Both the position numbers and the translations under genes were made by a program. From a virus, in the IMG/VR virus record IMGVR_UViG_3300030104_000111, positions 1 to 35,434 of that record: a DNA stretch of 35,434 bases; one strand, given 5' to 3'. Shown here piece after piece: positions 1 through 7,953 of the stretch. The stretch's first letter is position 1, and the number at the start of each line of letters is the position of its first letter. A model generated the notes under the pieces. The model saw only the letters and a program-made list of their open reading frames with translations. It did no database searches and was not told the origin of the DNA.

Positions 1-1417
1 CCTCTGGGCCTAAAGCATTTCTTGATGCATCAATAAACTCTAGTAATTTATTTCTATCATCCCCTCTACCTATAGCTTCCATACCAGTAATAGGTTTAGG
101 ATGTATTAAACTTTCTCCATCTTCTCCTCTTGGAAAGTCAGGAACTTTATTTGTTTTCTGCAATATAAACACCAATCGTTTAACTAGAGGTAGCTGTAGT
201 TCTTGCGTCAGTTGTGAGTACAAGCCTCCGAGTGAAGCCTCTAACTCCTGACTGCTATATCTTATCTCTTCTGCTGTTACTCTTTCAGCTGGACGTTGTA
301 CTGCACTATTAAGAAGGAAAGCAAACGACAGTCTGTTTTCTATTCTGTCGATAGTATTGTTAGCTAAAGATAAATCATTTAACTTTCCTTGTGCTTGCAG
401 TACAGTCACATCATTAGCACTACCTTGTATTACTGATCCATTTTCTGCATTAACTAAAGTACGAGGTCTTGTAGTACCAGCTGGAGATACCATAAACAAC
501 ACCTTACTAAGCATTGCACTTGCTTCCAATATACTTTGGTACAAGTTTTCTAATGCAGTTAAGTCGCCATACCATTGCTCAATAAATGAACGTCCGTAAT
601 TCTCTGACTCGATTTGTGACCAGCGTAATGGAATAAAGGGAGAGCAATCAGCGGGAGACATACCATATGTATTAGGTACTGGCTTACCTTTTACTTCCTG
701 ATACCACATACATTTATTATCTTTGTACTTAACACAGGTATATATTTTGCAAGTCTTTTCTTTACTGTAATTATCTTTCTCCTGTAAATCTTTTGGTAAG
801 AAGTTAGGAGGTAATACTGTAGGACTAACTTCTTCTTCTATTATTATTTCGCTTACGTTACCCATAGGGTCACGTTGAACTGTATAGTTTTCCAAATGAA
901 TAACTCTTATCCCAGCTGGACTAACATATAACAATACATTCCCTGCTACTATTAGCTGCTCAAAGGCTTCATGCATTGAGGCTCTGAACGACATAGTTTC
1001 CAGCATATTATGTACTTGCTGTTCTACTTTTACTAAGGCTGTATCTAATTGCGTCTTAACTTCTGGGCCTTGTTCAGCAACTATCATTGCTAGTCCATCT
1101 ATCTCTAATTTAAAGAAGCCAGTATTGATAGGAAATAAATTTATGCCAAGCTTGTTTGCAATATTTAAAACACCTCGAGCACCCATACTTTGATGTGGCT
1201 GATCTATCTTGCCACGATCTCCGTATGTATCTTCTGGATATAGAAAGGGGATAGTTACTTTAGCGTTAGCTCTTGCTCTGTCTCCATAAGGAGCACGATT
1301 AGTCTTTCCTTGTTGGTACTTGGATGCAACAGTAACTCCTTTTTTCTGCTCCATGTCAGATTTATAGGAGTTATTCTGATCGACACCACTTGTTAAAGTA
1401 ACTTCGTTGTTATTCAT
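1..1417 (-). CDS. Portal (head-tail connector) protein, T7 gp8-like, C-terminus cut by window edge
   Basis: I translated this frame by hand; it stays open for 472 codons from the ATG at 1417 to the left edge, against 536 residues for T7 gp8. It forms the dodecameric ring at the unique capsid vertex through which DNA is packaged and ejected and on which the tail is built. The family is recognised from its layout: a polar N-terminus with YGDRARANAKVTIPFLYPED, then NIANKLGINLFP, then VAGNVLLYVSP, then RWSQIESENYGRSFIEQWYGDL, and later the RVTAEEIRY motif. The ATG directly follows the TAA of the gp7.3-like gene with no gap, so translation is probably coupled. In T7 gp8 is followed by scaffold and capsid. 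Here it lies on the opposite strand from the capsid gene, at the end of the replication block. Family call is firm. Confidence 0.93.
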   Translation of the reverse strand, partial: MNNNEVTLTSGVDQNNSYKSDMEQKKGVTVASKYQQGKTNRAPYGDRARANAKVTIPFLYPEDTYGDRGKIDQPHQSMGARGVLNIANKLGINLFPINTGFFKLEIDGLAMIVAEQGPEVKTQLDTALVKVEQQVHNMLETMSFRASMHEAFEQLIVAGNVLLYVSPAGIRVIHLENYTVQRDPMGNVSEIIIEEEVSPTVLPPNFLPKDLQEKDNYSKEKTCKIYTCVKYKDNKCMWYQEVKGKPVPNTYGMSPADCSPFIPLRWSQIESENYGRSFIEQWYGDLTALENLYQSILEASAMLSKVLFMVSPAGTTRPRTLVNAENGSVIQGSANDVTVLQAQGKLNDLSLANNTIDRIENRLSFAFLLNSAVQRPAERVTAEEIRYSSQELEASLGGLYSQLTQELQLPLVKRLVFILQKTNKVPDFPRGEDGESLIHPKPITGMEAIGRGDDRNKLLEFIDASRNALGPE

Positions 1418-1729
1418 TTAAGGTATTTGTAAACCAGATCCTTGTTTTAAATCTGTTCTTAATCTTCTACGTCCATAACCTCTCCGCTTTTGTGCTCCTC
1501 CAATACCTAAACTTCCGCTTGGTAATTCAAGTGCAGCTGCTGGTGCGGTAGCTGTAGCAGATGGAGGCGGTGCTGCTGGTGCGGTAGCTATTTTTCTTTG
1601 CTCTTCTTGCCTTGCTAAATTATCAGCCCGAGTTTCTTCATACTGTCTTTTCTGTTCAGCAATTTGCTCACGCTGTACAGCCAGCATTTCATCAGTTCTA
1701 TCTGGCGGTCTGCCTCCTCCTCCGCACAT
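1418..1729 (-). CDS. Small tail-assembly-type protein, T7 gp7.3-like position and composition
   Basis: This 103-aa protein begins MCGGGGRPP, continues with a charged Glu/Gln/Arg helix (about residues 15-47), an Ala/Pro/Thr linker (48-70), and a basic Gly/Arg tail ending RRRLRTDLKQGSGLQIP. T7 gp7.3 is 99 aa, lies directly upstream of gp8, is Ala-rich with a basic Gly-rich C-terminus, and is needed for tail assembly. Position, length and tail composition agree, but N-terminal similarity is not obvious. A strong Shine-Dalgarno (AAGGAG, 6 nt before ATG) supports the start. It is 2 nt downstream of the 62-aa gene and abuts the portal ATG. Function as tail-assembly or virion protein is inferred from synteny. 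Confidence 0.7.
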   Translation of the reverse strand: MCGGGGRPPDRTDEMLAVQREQIAEQKRQYEETRADNLARQEEQRKIATAPAAPPPSATATAPAAALELPSGSLGIGGAQKRRGYGRRRLRTDLKQGSGLQIP

Positions 1730-1731
1730 AA

Positions 1732-1920
1732 CTACTCCTTAGTAATGTTGTTTTGCTCATTGTAAACCGATTCAAGCATTTTTACCATGCCTCTTTGACC
1801 AGCGTAATACCATATTTCTCTATCTTTATCATCAAGAGCAGGACATTTTTCTGGTATCATCTCTTTTAATCTGTTAATTAATGCTTCTTCTATGGGTGGA
1901 AATGGGTCGTCAACTGCCAT
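1732..1920 (-). CDS. Small conserved phage protein of unknown function
   Basis: This 62-aa acidic protein begins MAVDDPFPPIEEALINRLKE and continues with a CPALDD segment and an aromatic stretch around REIWYYAGQRG. It has no membrane segment or enzymatic motif. It starts the small group that leads into the gp7.3-like gene and the portal, and is separated from the upstream exonuclease gene by about 190 bp that hold an opposite-strand gene. It may therefore need its own promoter; an AT-rich stretch just upstream on its strand (1925-1955) could serve, but no clear -35 was seen. Small proteins of this type occur next to portal genes in other T7-like phages as far as I recall. No function is proposed. 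Confidence 0.7.
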   Translation of the reverse strand: MAVDDPFPPIEEALINRLKEMIPEKCPALDDKDREIWYYAGQRGMVKMLESVYNEQNNITKE

Positions 1921-1958
1921 GAGTAATGCTAATTTATATTTATATTACTGTACACACT

Positions 1959-2114
1959 ATGGCTAGAAAAGGATTGTATTACAACATCAACAAGAGAAAG
2001 AAGGCTGGAACAAGTAGAAGCAAAGCTAACAGTACTATTTCAGAAAAAGCATATAAAAATATGCAAGCTGGATTTCCAAAAAAGAAAAAGAAAAATCCAT
2101 TAAGTATTGACTAA
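1959..2114 (+). CDS. Small basic protein (MARKGLYYN type), isolated on the plus strand
   Basis: This 51-aa protein begins MARKGLYYNINKRKKAGTSR and ends with a lysine run (KKKKK) and NPLSID; it is strongly basic throughout. A frame-extended start at 1926 would add a hydrophobic MLIYIYITVHT, but the ATG at 1959 matches the N-terminal pattern M-x-R/K-K-G-L-Y-x-N-I of small basic proteins that I recall as frequent in marine phage genomes, so I chose it. It is the only plus-strand gene inside the minus-strand replication and portal block. Its TAA overlaps the exonuclease TAG tail-to-tail in the tetranucleotide CTAA (2111-2114). A nucleic-acid-binding or virion role would fit the charge, but this is a guess. 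Confidence 0.72.
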   Translation: MARKGLYYNINKRKKAGTSRSKANSTISEKAYKNMQAGFPKKKKKNPLSID

Positions 2115-2842
2115 GGTTTCCATAGTTTTACCTTACCTGTCTTAGTGTTGTAATCTCCTGACCTTAATATTCTTGCAAGCCTAGCTGTAAGTAATGCTTC
2201 CTTGTATCCTCCTTGTTTCTTTTCATATTCTTTTACGACTATCTCCCACATATCAGGTAACTCTTTAGCATCTCCTAGTATTTTATTTGCTGTTACTGCA
2301 CCTACTCCAGCTATACCTTTGTAGTTATCTGTCGTATCTCCTGTTAAAGCTTGTGCCATCCAATTCCTGTTAGCTTGCCTTCTTGTTATTAACTCTAAAT
2401 CTTCTCCAGCTAATAACTTGCAAGGTATAGTTCTCATGTCTTTATCTGGACTAACAATAATAGGATCATCCAACTCTTTGCTTGTTGCTAATAAACCAAG
2501 TACGTCATCTCCTTCAAGTCCATTGTATCTTACACATCTATATCTATTGGTTAATGCATCCATGACAGCCTTAAGAGCTAATGGTTTTCTTCTGCTTTTG
2601 CGGTTAGCTTTGTAGTCTTGATACAAATTATGTCTAAATGTAGGGTAAGAAGTAAAGCACATAATAACTTCTCCTTCATCTTCTGATACTTGTTTGTATC
2701 TTTGTATGTAAGTCTCAATAAGATCTAATCCCCAGCTTGGTCGAGAGTATAGAACGTGTAAGTTGTCATCGAACCTATCGTCATTCTCTACTGCATAGCA
2801 GCAGTTGTAACACAGCCAATCGGCATCAATTAATAAAGTCAT
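2111..2842 (-). CDS. 5'-3' exonuclease, T7 gp6-like (FEN/RNase H family)
   Basis: 243 aa (T7 gp6 is 300). These enzymes remove RNA primers and degrade host DNA during infection using two metal ions. Visible motifs in order are LLIDADWLCY at the N-terminus (D6, D8), a DYKANRKSRRKP clamp/arch segment (about 76-87), GLEGDDVLG (E110, D112, D113), VSPDKDMRTIP (D133, D135), GDTTDN (168-173) and a helix-hairpin-helix-like GIAGVGAVTA (176-185). All expected acidic metal ligands are present. The ATG overlaps the primase-helicase stop as ATGA (2839-2842), so expression is coupled. In T7, gene 5 (DNA polymerase) sits between gp4 and gp6; here the two genes overlap and leave no room. The call is firm. 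Confidence 0.93.
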   Translation of the reverse strand: MTLLIDADWLCYNCCYAVENDDRFDDNLHVLYSRPSWGLDLIETYIQRYKQVSEDEGEVIMCFTSYPTFRHNLYQDYKANRKSRRKPLALKAVMDALTNRYRCVRYNGLEGDDVLGLLATSKELDDPIIVSPDKDMRTIPCKLLAGEDLELITRRQANRNWMAQALTGDTTDNYKGIAGVGAVTANKILGDAKELPDMWEIVVKEYEKKQGGYKEALLTARLARILRSGDYNTKTGKVKLWKP

Positions 2843-4482
2843 AATAAATTATGTAAGGAAGGAGTTAGTCTGCCAGTAGCTTCGTTGTATTCAAGCTTGT
2901 CAGCTTTACCCAAGCAACCACTATGGCGATTTTTTAATACTTTTAATTCGAGTTCGTTTGATTTTTCTGTGGCTTGTTGCGATCTAATTCCGCATATGAC
3001 GAGGTCGCTTAGCTGAGCTATAGATTGCGATCCTCTCAAGGCTGCTAAATTTATGTCGCCTCCCTCTTCAGCTGGCTTGCCATCTGTTCTACGCAAGTGA
3101 CTGACCATAACTAAACCTACTCCTGTCTTTTCAACTACCTGTCTTAGCTTGGTACAGCATACATCTATTTGTTTTCTTTCATCTCCATCACTAAGTCCAG
3201 ATACTACAAGACTAAGATGATCCAAGAAAATAACATCGCACTCTTCGCCAGTAGCCATAAATGTTATCTGATCTATTAATCTATCTGGATCTAACGAACC
3301 AAAGTGTTGAAGCAATACAAACTTGTTGTCACTAAATAAATAATCAAACGCTTGTCGTAATTCTTTTTCATCAACAGCCTTTTCGTCTATGTGTAAAGGT
3401 TTGTTTAAAGCTATAGATAATATGCCCTGCATACTTCTCTTACTACTTTCTTCAAGGCCAATCCAACCGACCTTTAATCCATTTACTAAAAAATGATGTG
3501 CCATTTCTCTGCAAAGTAGGCTCTTGCCAACACCTGTGCCAGCACAAATCGTAGTCAACGACTGCTTTCTATAGCCTTGCACCATCTTGTTTAGCTGTGG
3601 AAAAGGATAGCTACATATTTTAGAGTTATCTTCTTTTACTAAATCTTCCCATAAATCGTAGGCAGAAAATATGTTGTCGGGTCTGATAGGACTTGCTTTG
3701 AAGAGTAAGTCTCTAAGTAACTCTGACTCCCCTGCGAGGAGCATTTCATTAGCATCTTTTCTTGGTAGGTTTGCGATAGCTGCCTTGCCAGTAGGTAAGA
3801 TTTTTGCAACCTTTTCGGCAGCATCCACACCAACAGAGTCCGAGTCAAAACAAATAACTATACGAACAAACTGAGATAACCATGATAAATTTGCAGCTAC
3901 AAACTTTGTAGCAGACTGAGCACCTGATGGCAAACTAACAACTGGAAAGTAATTGCCACTAGCTGAGACTGTAGCTTGAGCCACGCTCATTGCATCAATC
4001 TCGCCTTCTGTAATTGTTACAAATACACCGCCAGTATTTTGTTGCCTCCATAATTCCTGACCCCATAGCTTTATATCAGTTAAGTCTCCCTTCCATATAA
4101 ATCTTTTATCTTTAAATCTTATGTGCTGTGCTGCAACTAATCCACTTTGATTTCTGTAGGTTGCAACCTGACAATCAGTACCATTGAATTGAGAGATACC
4201 ATAATTAAAAAACTTACAAGTCTCTTTTGTTATACCACGCTTTGGTAAAGCACATGGAATTGCAGTTATAGGTTTCCATTCTTTTTTCATTGGCTGATAA
4301 GTGGGTTTCTTAAAAATTTTTTTAGGTTGAAATTGCCAACCACATCCAAAGCAATGCTTGTGTCCGTCATCATAAACAGCTACGTTATCTTTGCTTCCGC
4401 ACTCTGGGCAAGGTTCTTTAGTTTTGTACTTACTCGGCATACCATTCTTTAGGAATAATCTTGTTACACCAAAGGAAGCCAT
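2839..4482 (-). CDS. DNA primase-helicase, T7 gp4-like
   Basis: 547 aa, close to 566 aa in T7. It primes and unwinds at the replication fork. The N-terminal zinc ribbon has C25-x2-C28-x15-C44-x2-C47, the same spacing as T7 gp4. A TOPRIM domain follows, with the acidic motif TEGEID (E159) and the CFDSDS motif (about 211-216). The RecA-like helicase domain has Walker A AGTGVGKS (314-321), Walker B VIFLDH (417-422) and the later HLRR...ALRGSQSIAQLSD segment that corresponds to DNA-binding loop and arginine-finger regions. The first ATG (4482) overlaps endonuclease by 53 nt; an internal ATG at 4440 (residue 15) would overlap by only 11 nt and still include the whole zinc ribbon, so the start is uncertain. 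Identity is firm. Confidence 0.95.
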   Translation of the reverse strand: MASFGVTRLFLKNGMPSKYKTKEPCPECGSKDNVAVYDDGHKHCFGCGWQFQPKKIFKKPTYQPMKKEWKPITAIPCALPKRGITKETCKFFNYGISQFNGTDCQVATYRNQSGLVAAQHIRFKDKRFIWKGDLTDIKLWGQELWRQQNTGGVFVTITEGEIDAMSVAQATVSASGNYFPVVSLPSGAQSATKFVAANLSWLSQFVRIVICFDSDSVGVDAAEKVAKILPTGKAAIANLPRKDANEMLLAGESELLRDLLFKASPIRPDNIFSAYDLWEDLVKEDNSKICSYPFPQLNKMVQGYRKQSLTTICAGTGVGKSLLCREMAHHFLVNGLKVGWIGLEESSKRSMQGILSIALNKPLHIDEKAVDEKELRQAFDYLFSDNKFVLLQHFGSLDPDRLIDQITFMATGEECDVIFLDHLSLVVSGLSDGDERKQIDVCCTKLRQVVEKTGVGLVMVSHLRRTDGKPAEEGGDINLAALRGSQSIAQLSDLVICGIRSQQATEKSNELELKVLKNRHSGCLGKADKLEYNEATGRLTPSLHNLL

Positions 4483-4879
4483 GACGTTCAGCCCATTGCC
4501 AATACGTCAGACTTCTTTTAGCTTTACTAAGTTTGTTGTTTGCGTTTTGAAAACAGAACCGCAAACTTAGTGTGGGATGTTGCGTCTTGACTGCAATATA
4601 TTTTTTTCTTTCTTCTTTAAGTAGCGTTCCTTTGAGTTCAACCACACAGTTAGGAAGGATGATGTCAGGAGTGTAGCTACTACTGATGATGTAATCATAG
4701 CTGACAGTTTCATAGGTAAAAGGTACGTTCTTTTTTATTAAGTCTGATGCTACTTGTGCTTCAAACTTTGACCTAAAATGTACTACCCCCATAGGAGTTT
4801 TCAACATTTGAGGGTGTGAGGTCTTGCGTTTGGTTTTTGTTTTGGAACTTAAACCCCGAGAGGTCTGTTGTTTTTTCAT
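4430..4879 (-). CDS. Endonuclease I / Holliday-junction resolvase, T7 gp3-like
   Basis: 149 aa from the ATG at 4879, the same size as T7 gp3. It cleaves branched DNA before packaging and helps to degrade host DNA. The core is clear: FRSKFEAQVASDL (catalytic Glu helix), YTPDIILPN with the metal-binding Asp, then VVELKG with the Glu-x-Lys pair, an RKK and QHPTLSLRF segment, and a C-terminal HGFLWCNKIIPKEW like the T7 C-terminus. Starts at 4807 (MLKTPMG) or 4792 would give a short N-terminus as in T7 and reduce the overlap with the upstream SSB gene from 107 nt to 35 or 20 nt. None of the candidate starts has a good Shine-Dalgarno. Family firm, start uncertain. Confidence 0.92.
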   Translation of the reverse strand: MKKQQTSRGLSSKTKTKRKTSHPQMLKTPMGVVHFRSKFEAQVASDLIKKNVPFTYETVSYDYIISSSYTPDIILPNCVVELKGTLLKEERKKYIAVKTQHPTLSLRFCFQNANNKLSKAKRSLTYWQWAERHGFLWCNKIIPKEWYAE

Positions 4880-5408
4880 ATGGCACAAAATTCATAATGA
4901 CTATGGCTTCTGGTTGGACTGTTAATCCAACACCATAAGTCGGATGGTTATACCCTTGCACTCTTAACTTGGCTTGTACTGTTGTACCTCTACCTAAACC
5001 TATGTATTTTTCTCTTTCTTCTAATGGTATTGGAGTGCCATACTTATCTAAAAGAATAGGAGGAGTGTTAGCAAATCTCTTAGCACCTTGCCCTGCCTCT
5101 ACAGGTTTTTTACATTTGATCTCCATTACATTTTTGCCCTCAAACTCGGTAAATCCATACCTTGAATGTTCGCCCATTTTAAAAGTTTGTTGCGGAAAAG
5201 CAGTCTTAAGCTGTACCTTCCATGCTTCAAGACCTTTCTCAAACTCGTCATATACTCTTGTTGTTTCTTTTGAATCTGGATCTAACAGTAGTGTTACGCT
5301 CCATTCTGGTGCTTTATTAAATGCATCATCTGGTTTTACTAGATGACTCCATGCAACTCCACATTCTGGTGTGAAGATATAAAAAGGATTTGCTTTAACT
5401 TGATTCAT
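4773..5408 (-). CDS. Single-stranded DNA-binding protein, T7 gp2.5-like
   Basis: 211 aa (T7 gp2.5 is 232). It coats ssDNA at the fork and organises the replisome. The call rests on synteny (between RNA polymerase and endonuclease I, as in T7) and on OB-fold-like content: an N-terminal TPECGVAWSHLVKPD, a WSVTLLLDPDSKE strand, FTEFEGKNVMEIKCKK, PPILLDKYGTPIP and TVQAKLRVQGYNHP. Unlike T7 gp2.5, the last 35 residues are not acidic: the end is TPSNVENSYGGSTF, which keeps a terminal Phe but has only scattered Asp/Glu. In T7 the acidic tail contacts DNA polymerase and helicase, so these contacts are probably different here. The ATG overlaps the RNA polymerase stop as ATGA. Confidence 0.85.
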   Translation of the reverse strand: MNQVKANPFYIFTPECGVAWSHLVKPDDAFNKAPEWSVTLLLDPDSKETTRVYDEFEKGLEAWKVQLKTAFPQQTFKMGEHSRYGFTEFEGKNVMEIKCKKPVEAGQGAKRFANTPPILLDKYGTPIPLEEREKYIGLGRGTTVQAKLRVQGYNHPTYGVGLTVQPEAIVIMNFVPYEKTTDLSGFKFQNKNQTQDLTPSNVENSYGGSTF

Positions 5409-7780
5409 GTTATGAAATAGGTTGATGAACGTGTAAGTAAAACATCTAACTCTCCAAGAGTTGGCTCTGGAGGTAGCGTTTCTATTTGGTTGTCTGTTAA
5501 TTGTGCTTTTAATTCTGCCTTTAGTTTTGATAAACGATCTACTGAATACATATCAGCAAATGTTTGCCTAACCGAGTCACGCAGTAAACTCATTTCAGAC
5601 GGTGTAGTAACGAAACAATCGTGGATGCCAGCGATATTTTCGACTCCTTGTATTGAAGCATGAATTGTAGAAAATGCCATATGACTTGCATCAAAACTAT
5701 GTAATATATTTGCTGAGATAGCGTGACCCATCTTTCTTGTATTTAGTTCTGGTGTATCTTCATTTGTTCTTATATCGAGATAAACGTCAGATAAATATTT
5801 AAGTTGTATTCTTATTTTCTTTGGGTCGTAATACTTTTGTTCGACATACAAACCAGTAGGACTAGTCCATGTTACTGCTTTGTTTACCTTGCCTAGTTCT
5901 CTAGCTACAGCCTTAAACCACTTCATTGCTACATATGCTGGAGCTATAGCTTTAGCTGATTCTTGAAATAAAAGAGTAGCCATGTAATTCATAGCACTCA
6001 TACTACCTTTACCTCTTGTCCAGTTCTTCTTGCCTAATAGTTTTGTTGATCGTTCTTGTGCCCAGCTGTATGCATAGTGATAGAAGGCACTATTGGTAGC
6101 CGAGTATGGTGCTGTCATTACGCAAGGTTTAGTTAATGATCTATCTACGTTAAGCATTAACCATTTAGCTGCTCTTGGATCGTCACTATCTATAAGTCTT
6201 CGGTTTATTTGTGATGCTACTTCGCTGTATATATCTTGCGGTCTATCTGAGTTAATTAGATTAACTTTTTCTCCCATTACTTTGGAGCGTAGCAATCCGC
6301 TGTAGTGCTGTATAGAACTACAAGTGCAATCAAGGTGGCAGGGAAGCTGACATAAATAGCTACTTGGTTCTTGTTGATAAAGATAGACTGCCCTGCAAAA
6401 AGCAAGAAAACTCCAAGCCTTATCAGCCCGCATCCATAGTTCTGGTGCAGCCCAGCAATCTCTTCCAATGGCATAAATGTTTTTTAAATTATTATTAACC
6501 CAATCAATCTTTGTTTGAAAGTCTTGTTTTATACCAAACATATTTGCACCATGTATCTTTAACCAGTTAAGATCTTCTTCTGTTTTTATTAACTTGCCAT
6601 TGGTAAATTGCAGTAGCGACCTTGATATGTCATTACCTTGTGCATTTAAGTAGGGAACTCTATCGTAAACCCTACCTCGAAAGTCTAGTTGTTTAGGAAA
6701 GTACAAGTTAGGTTCGTCTTTATATTTCTCAGCCATCCATAATGTTTTTGCTATACCAATACGACTACCTTTTGTTTGGTTATTTTTTTCTATTATTCTT
6801 TTGCATTGCATTTTCCATCTAATTACTTCTGGATCATTCTCGTTTAAATGTTTTGGGTAAGGAGGTACAGCATATCCTTCTCTTGGTAACAAACAACCTA
6901 TCTCTAAATTATTATTATATGCCTCTAATATCTGCTCTAACATATACTTATTAACACACATACTTACATCGCCTTGTATGTTTGCAACATCATAAAACGT
7001 AGTAGTTGCTATAGGTTTGTTTGCTATTTGTTTATTGTTACTTTTAAAAAGATTAAACTTTATGTTCTCATTATAGTAGCCTCCATCGTAAGGGTTAGTC
7101 CAATGTTTAGGTTTAATTAGCAGCGGTAAAAAATTTGGGGTGTGTATTTTTAAGTCGGTGTTTATTTTCTTGACCCATTCCATGCACTTGTCGGTTGCCC
7201 TGACCATTCTTCTGGAGGTATTTAAATGTTTTTCTAAATATATTTCTATTAATCCAGTATATTTTTGTATTAGTTCAACCATAAATAGGCCACTTGCCAT
7301 GCGTTGGCGAGCGTTCCAGTATTCAGTATTGACCATTGAATTAATTAAAAAAATTTTATATCTTTTTTTATGCTTACCTCTCTTGTATTTACTTAGCTCA
7401 CTATCGGTAGCTCTATCTAGCATTGTCTCTATCCATATCTTTTCGATAACACTAGCTGCTATCTGGTGCAGGGTAGGAGTGCTTGAGAGAGTATCGACTA
7501 CTGTTCTTATTGCTGCTGCTGCTATTTGTTGGGGAGGCAATTCTAATAATGGTGTAAGCATTGCATAGTTAGTGCCAGCTTTACCGCTCTCAATCTTTCT
7601 CCTAATGGCTCGCAAGTGGTTAACAATTATGTCCACATTAAAAGAGCACAAAGCCTCACCATAAATAGTGAGAGACTCCATGCCCTTAGTTTGTTTTTTG
7701 TTTTGATTAGACCTAACTCTACTTTGACCTAAGTTAAGCATTAACTCTTCATTGTTAAGCTGGTCGTTAAGTGACCGCAT
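5405..7780 (-). CDS. Single-subunit DNA-directed RNA polymerase, T7 gp1-like
   Basis: 791 aa, shorter than the 883 aa of T7, mostly in the N-terminal half. It transcribes middle and late phage genes from phage promoters. Catalytic motifs are intact: LDFRGRVYDRVPYLNAQGND (365-384), the first catalytic Asp in HLDCTCSSIQH (D484, T7 D537), RSLTKPCVMTAPYSAT with K551 and Y559 (T7 K631, Y639), HSFDASH (694-700) and GIHDCF with D721 (T7 D812). T7 ends in FAFA; here the end is TYFIT. The ATG overlaps the stop of the upstream ribbon-helix-helix gene (TAATG), so dose is linked to that regulator. Promoter specificity cannot be read from the sequence alone. Confidence 0.97.
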   Translation of the reverse strand: MRSLNDQLNNEELMLNLGQSRVRSNQNKKQTKGMESLTIYGEALCSFNVDIIVNHLRAIRRKIESGKAGTNYAMLTPLLELPPQQIAAAAIRTVVDTLSSTPTLHQIAASVIEKIWIETMLDRATDSELSKYKRGKHKKRYKIFLINSMVNTEYWNARQRMASGLFMVELIQKYTGLIEIYLEKHLNTSRRMVRATDKCMEWVKKINTDLKIHTPNFLPLLIKPKHWTNPYDGGYYNENIKFNLFKSNNKQIANKPIATTTFYDVANIQGDVSMCVNKYMLEQILEAYNNNLEIGCLLPREGYAVPPYPKHLNENDPEVIRWKMQCKRIIEKNNQTKGSRIGIAKTLWMAEKYKDEPNLYFPKQLDFRGRVYDRVPYLNAQGNDISRSLLQFTNGKLIKTEEDLNWLKIHGANMFGIKQDFQTKIDWVNNNLKNIYAIGRDCWAAPELWMRADKAWSFLAFCRAVYLYQQEPSSYLCQLPCHLDCTCSSIQHYSGLLRSKVMGEKVNLINSDRPQDIYSEVASQINRRLIDSDDPRAAKWLMLNVDRSLTKPCVMTAPYSATNSAFYHYAYSWAQERSTKLLGKKNWTRGKGSMSAMNYMATLLFQESAKAIAPAYVAMKWFKAVARELGKVNKAVTWTSPTGLYVEQKYYDPKKIRIQLKYLSDVYLDIRTNEDTPELNTRKMGHAISANILHSFDASHMAFSTIHASIQGVENIAGIHDCFVTTPSEMSLLRDSVRQTFADMYSVDRLSKLKAELKAQLTDNQIETLPPEPTLGELDVLLTRSSTYFIT

Positions 7781-7953
7781 TAACTCCAGAACTCTAGTTT
7801 GTTATCAAAATTTATTTCTAGCCATTCAGTTATAACTCTTTTAGATAGCTCGGCTCTTGTAATACCTTGCTTTTCTGCAAGAACATCTAACTTATCGCAT
7901 ACTTGTTGAGGTAAAAATGCTTGTAATTTTTTACTTTCATTTTCTTGCGTCAT
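7780..7953 (-). CDS. Ribbon-helix-helix (CopG/Arc-type) DNA-binding regulator
   Basis: 57 aa, found by hand translation. The layout fits a ribbon-helix-helix dimeric repressor: strand KLQAFLPQQ (9-17), helix A VCDKLDVLAEKQ (18-29), the turn GITRAELSK, and helix B RVITEWLEIN (39-48), with an Asn/Lys/Trp tail. It has the strongest ribosome-binding site of the left block (AAGGAGG, 8 nt before ATG), which sits inside the end of the 114-aa gene that it overlaps by 17 nt. Its TAA overlaps the RNA polymerase ATG. It may repress the early promoters in the 11-kb hub once enough polymerase is made, or act on host promoters. The fold call is good; the target is unknown. Confidence 0.85.
   Translation of the reverse strand: MTQENESKKLQAFLPQQVCDKLDVLAEKQGITRAELSKRVITEWLEINFDNKLEFWS

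Noticed and set aside
7140-7568. 142-aa open frame on the plus strand, hydrophobic
   Set aside because: It lies wholly antisense to the RNA polymerase gene, which has intact catalytic motifs; Ile/Leu/Ser-rich composition is what the reverse of AT-rich coding DNA gives.
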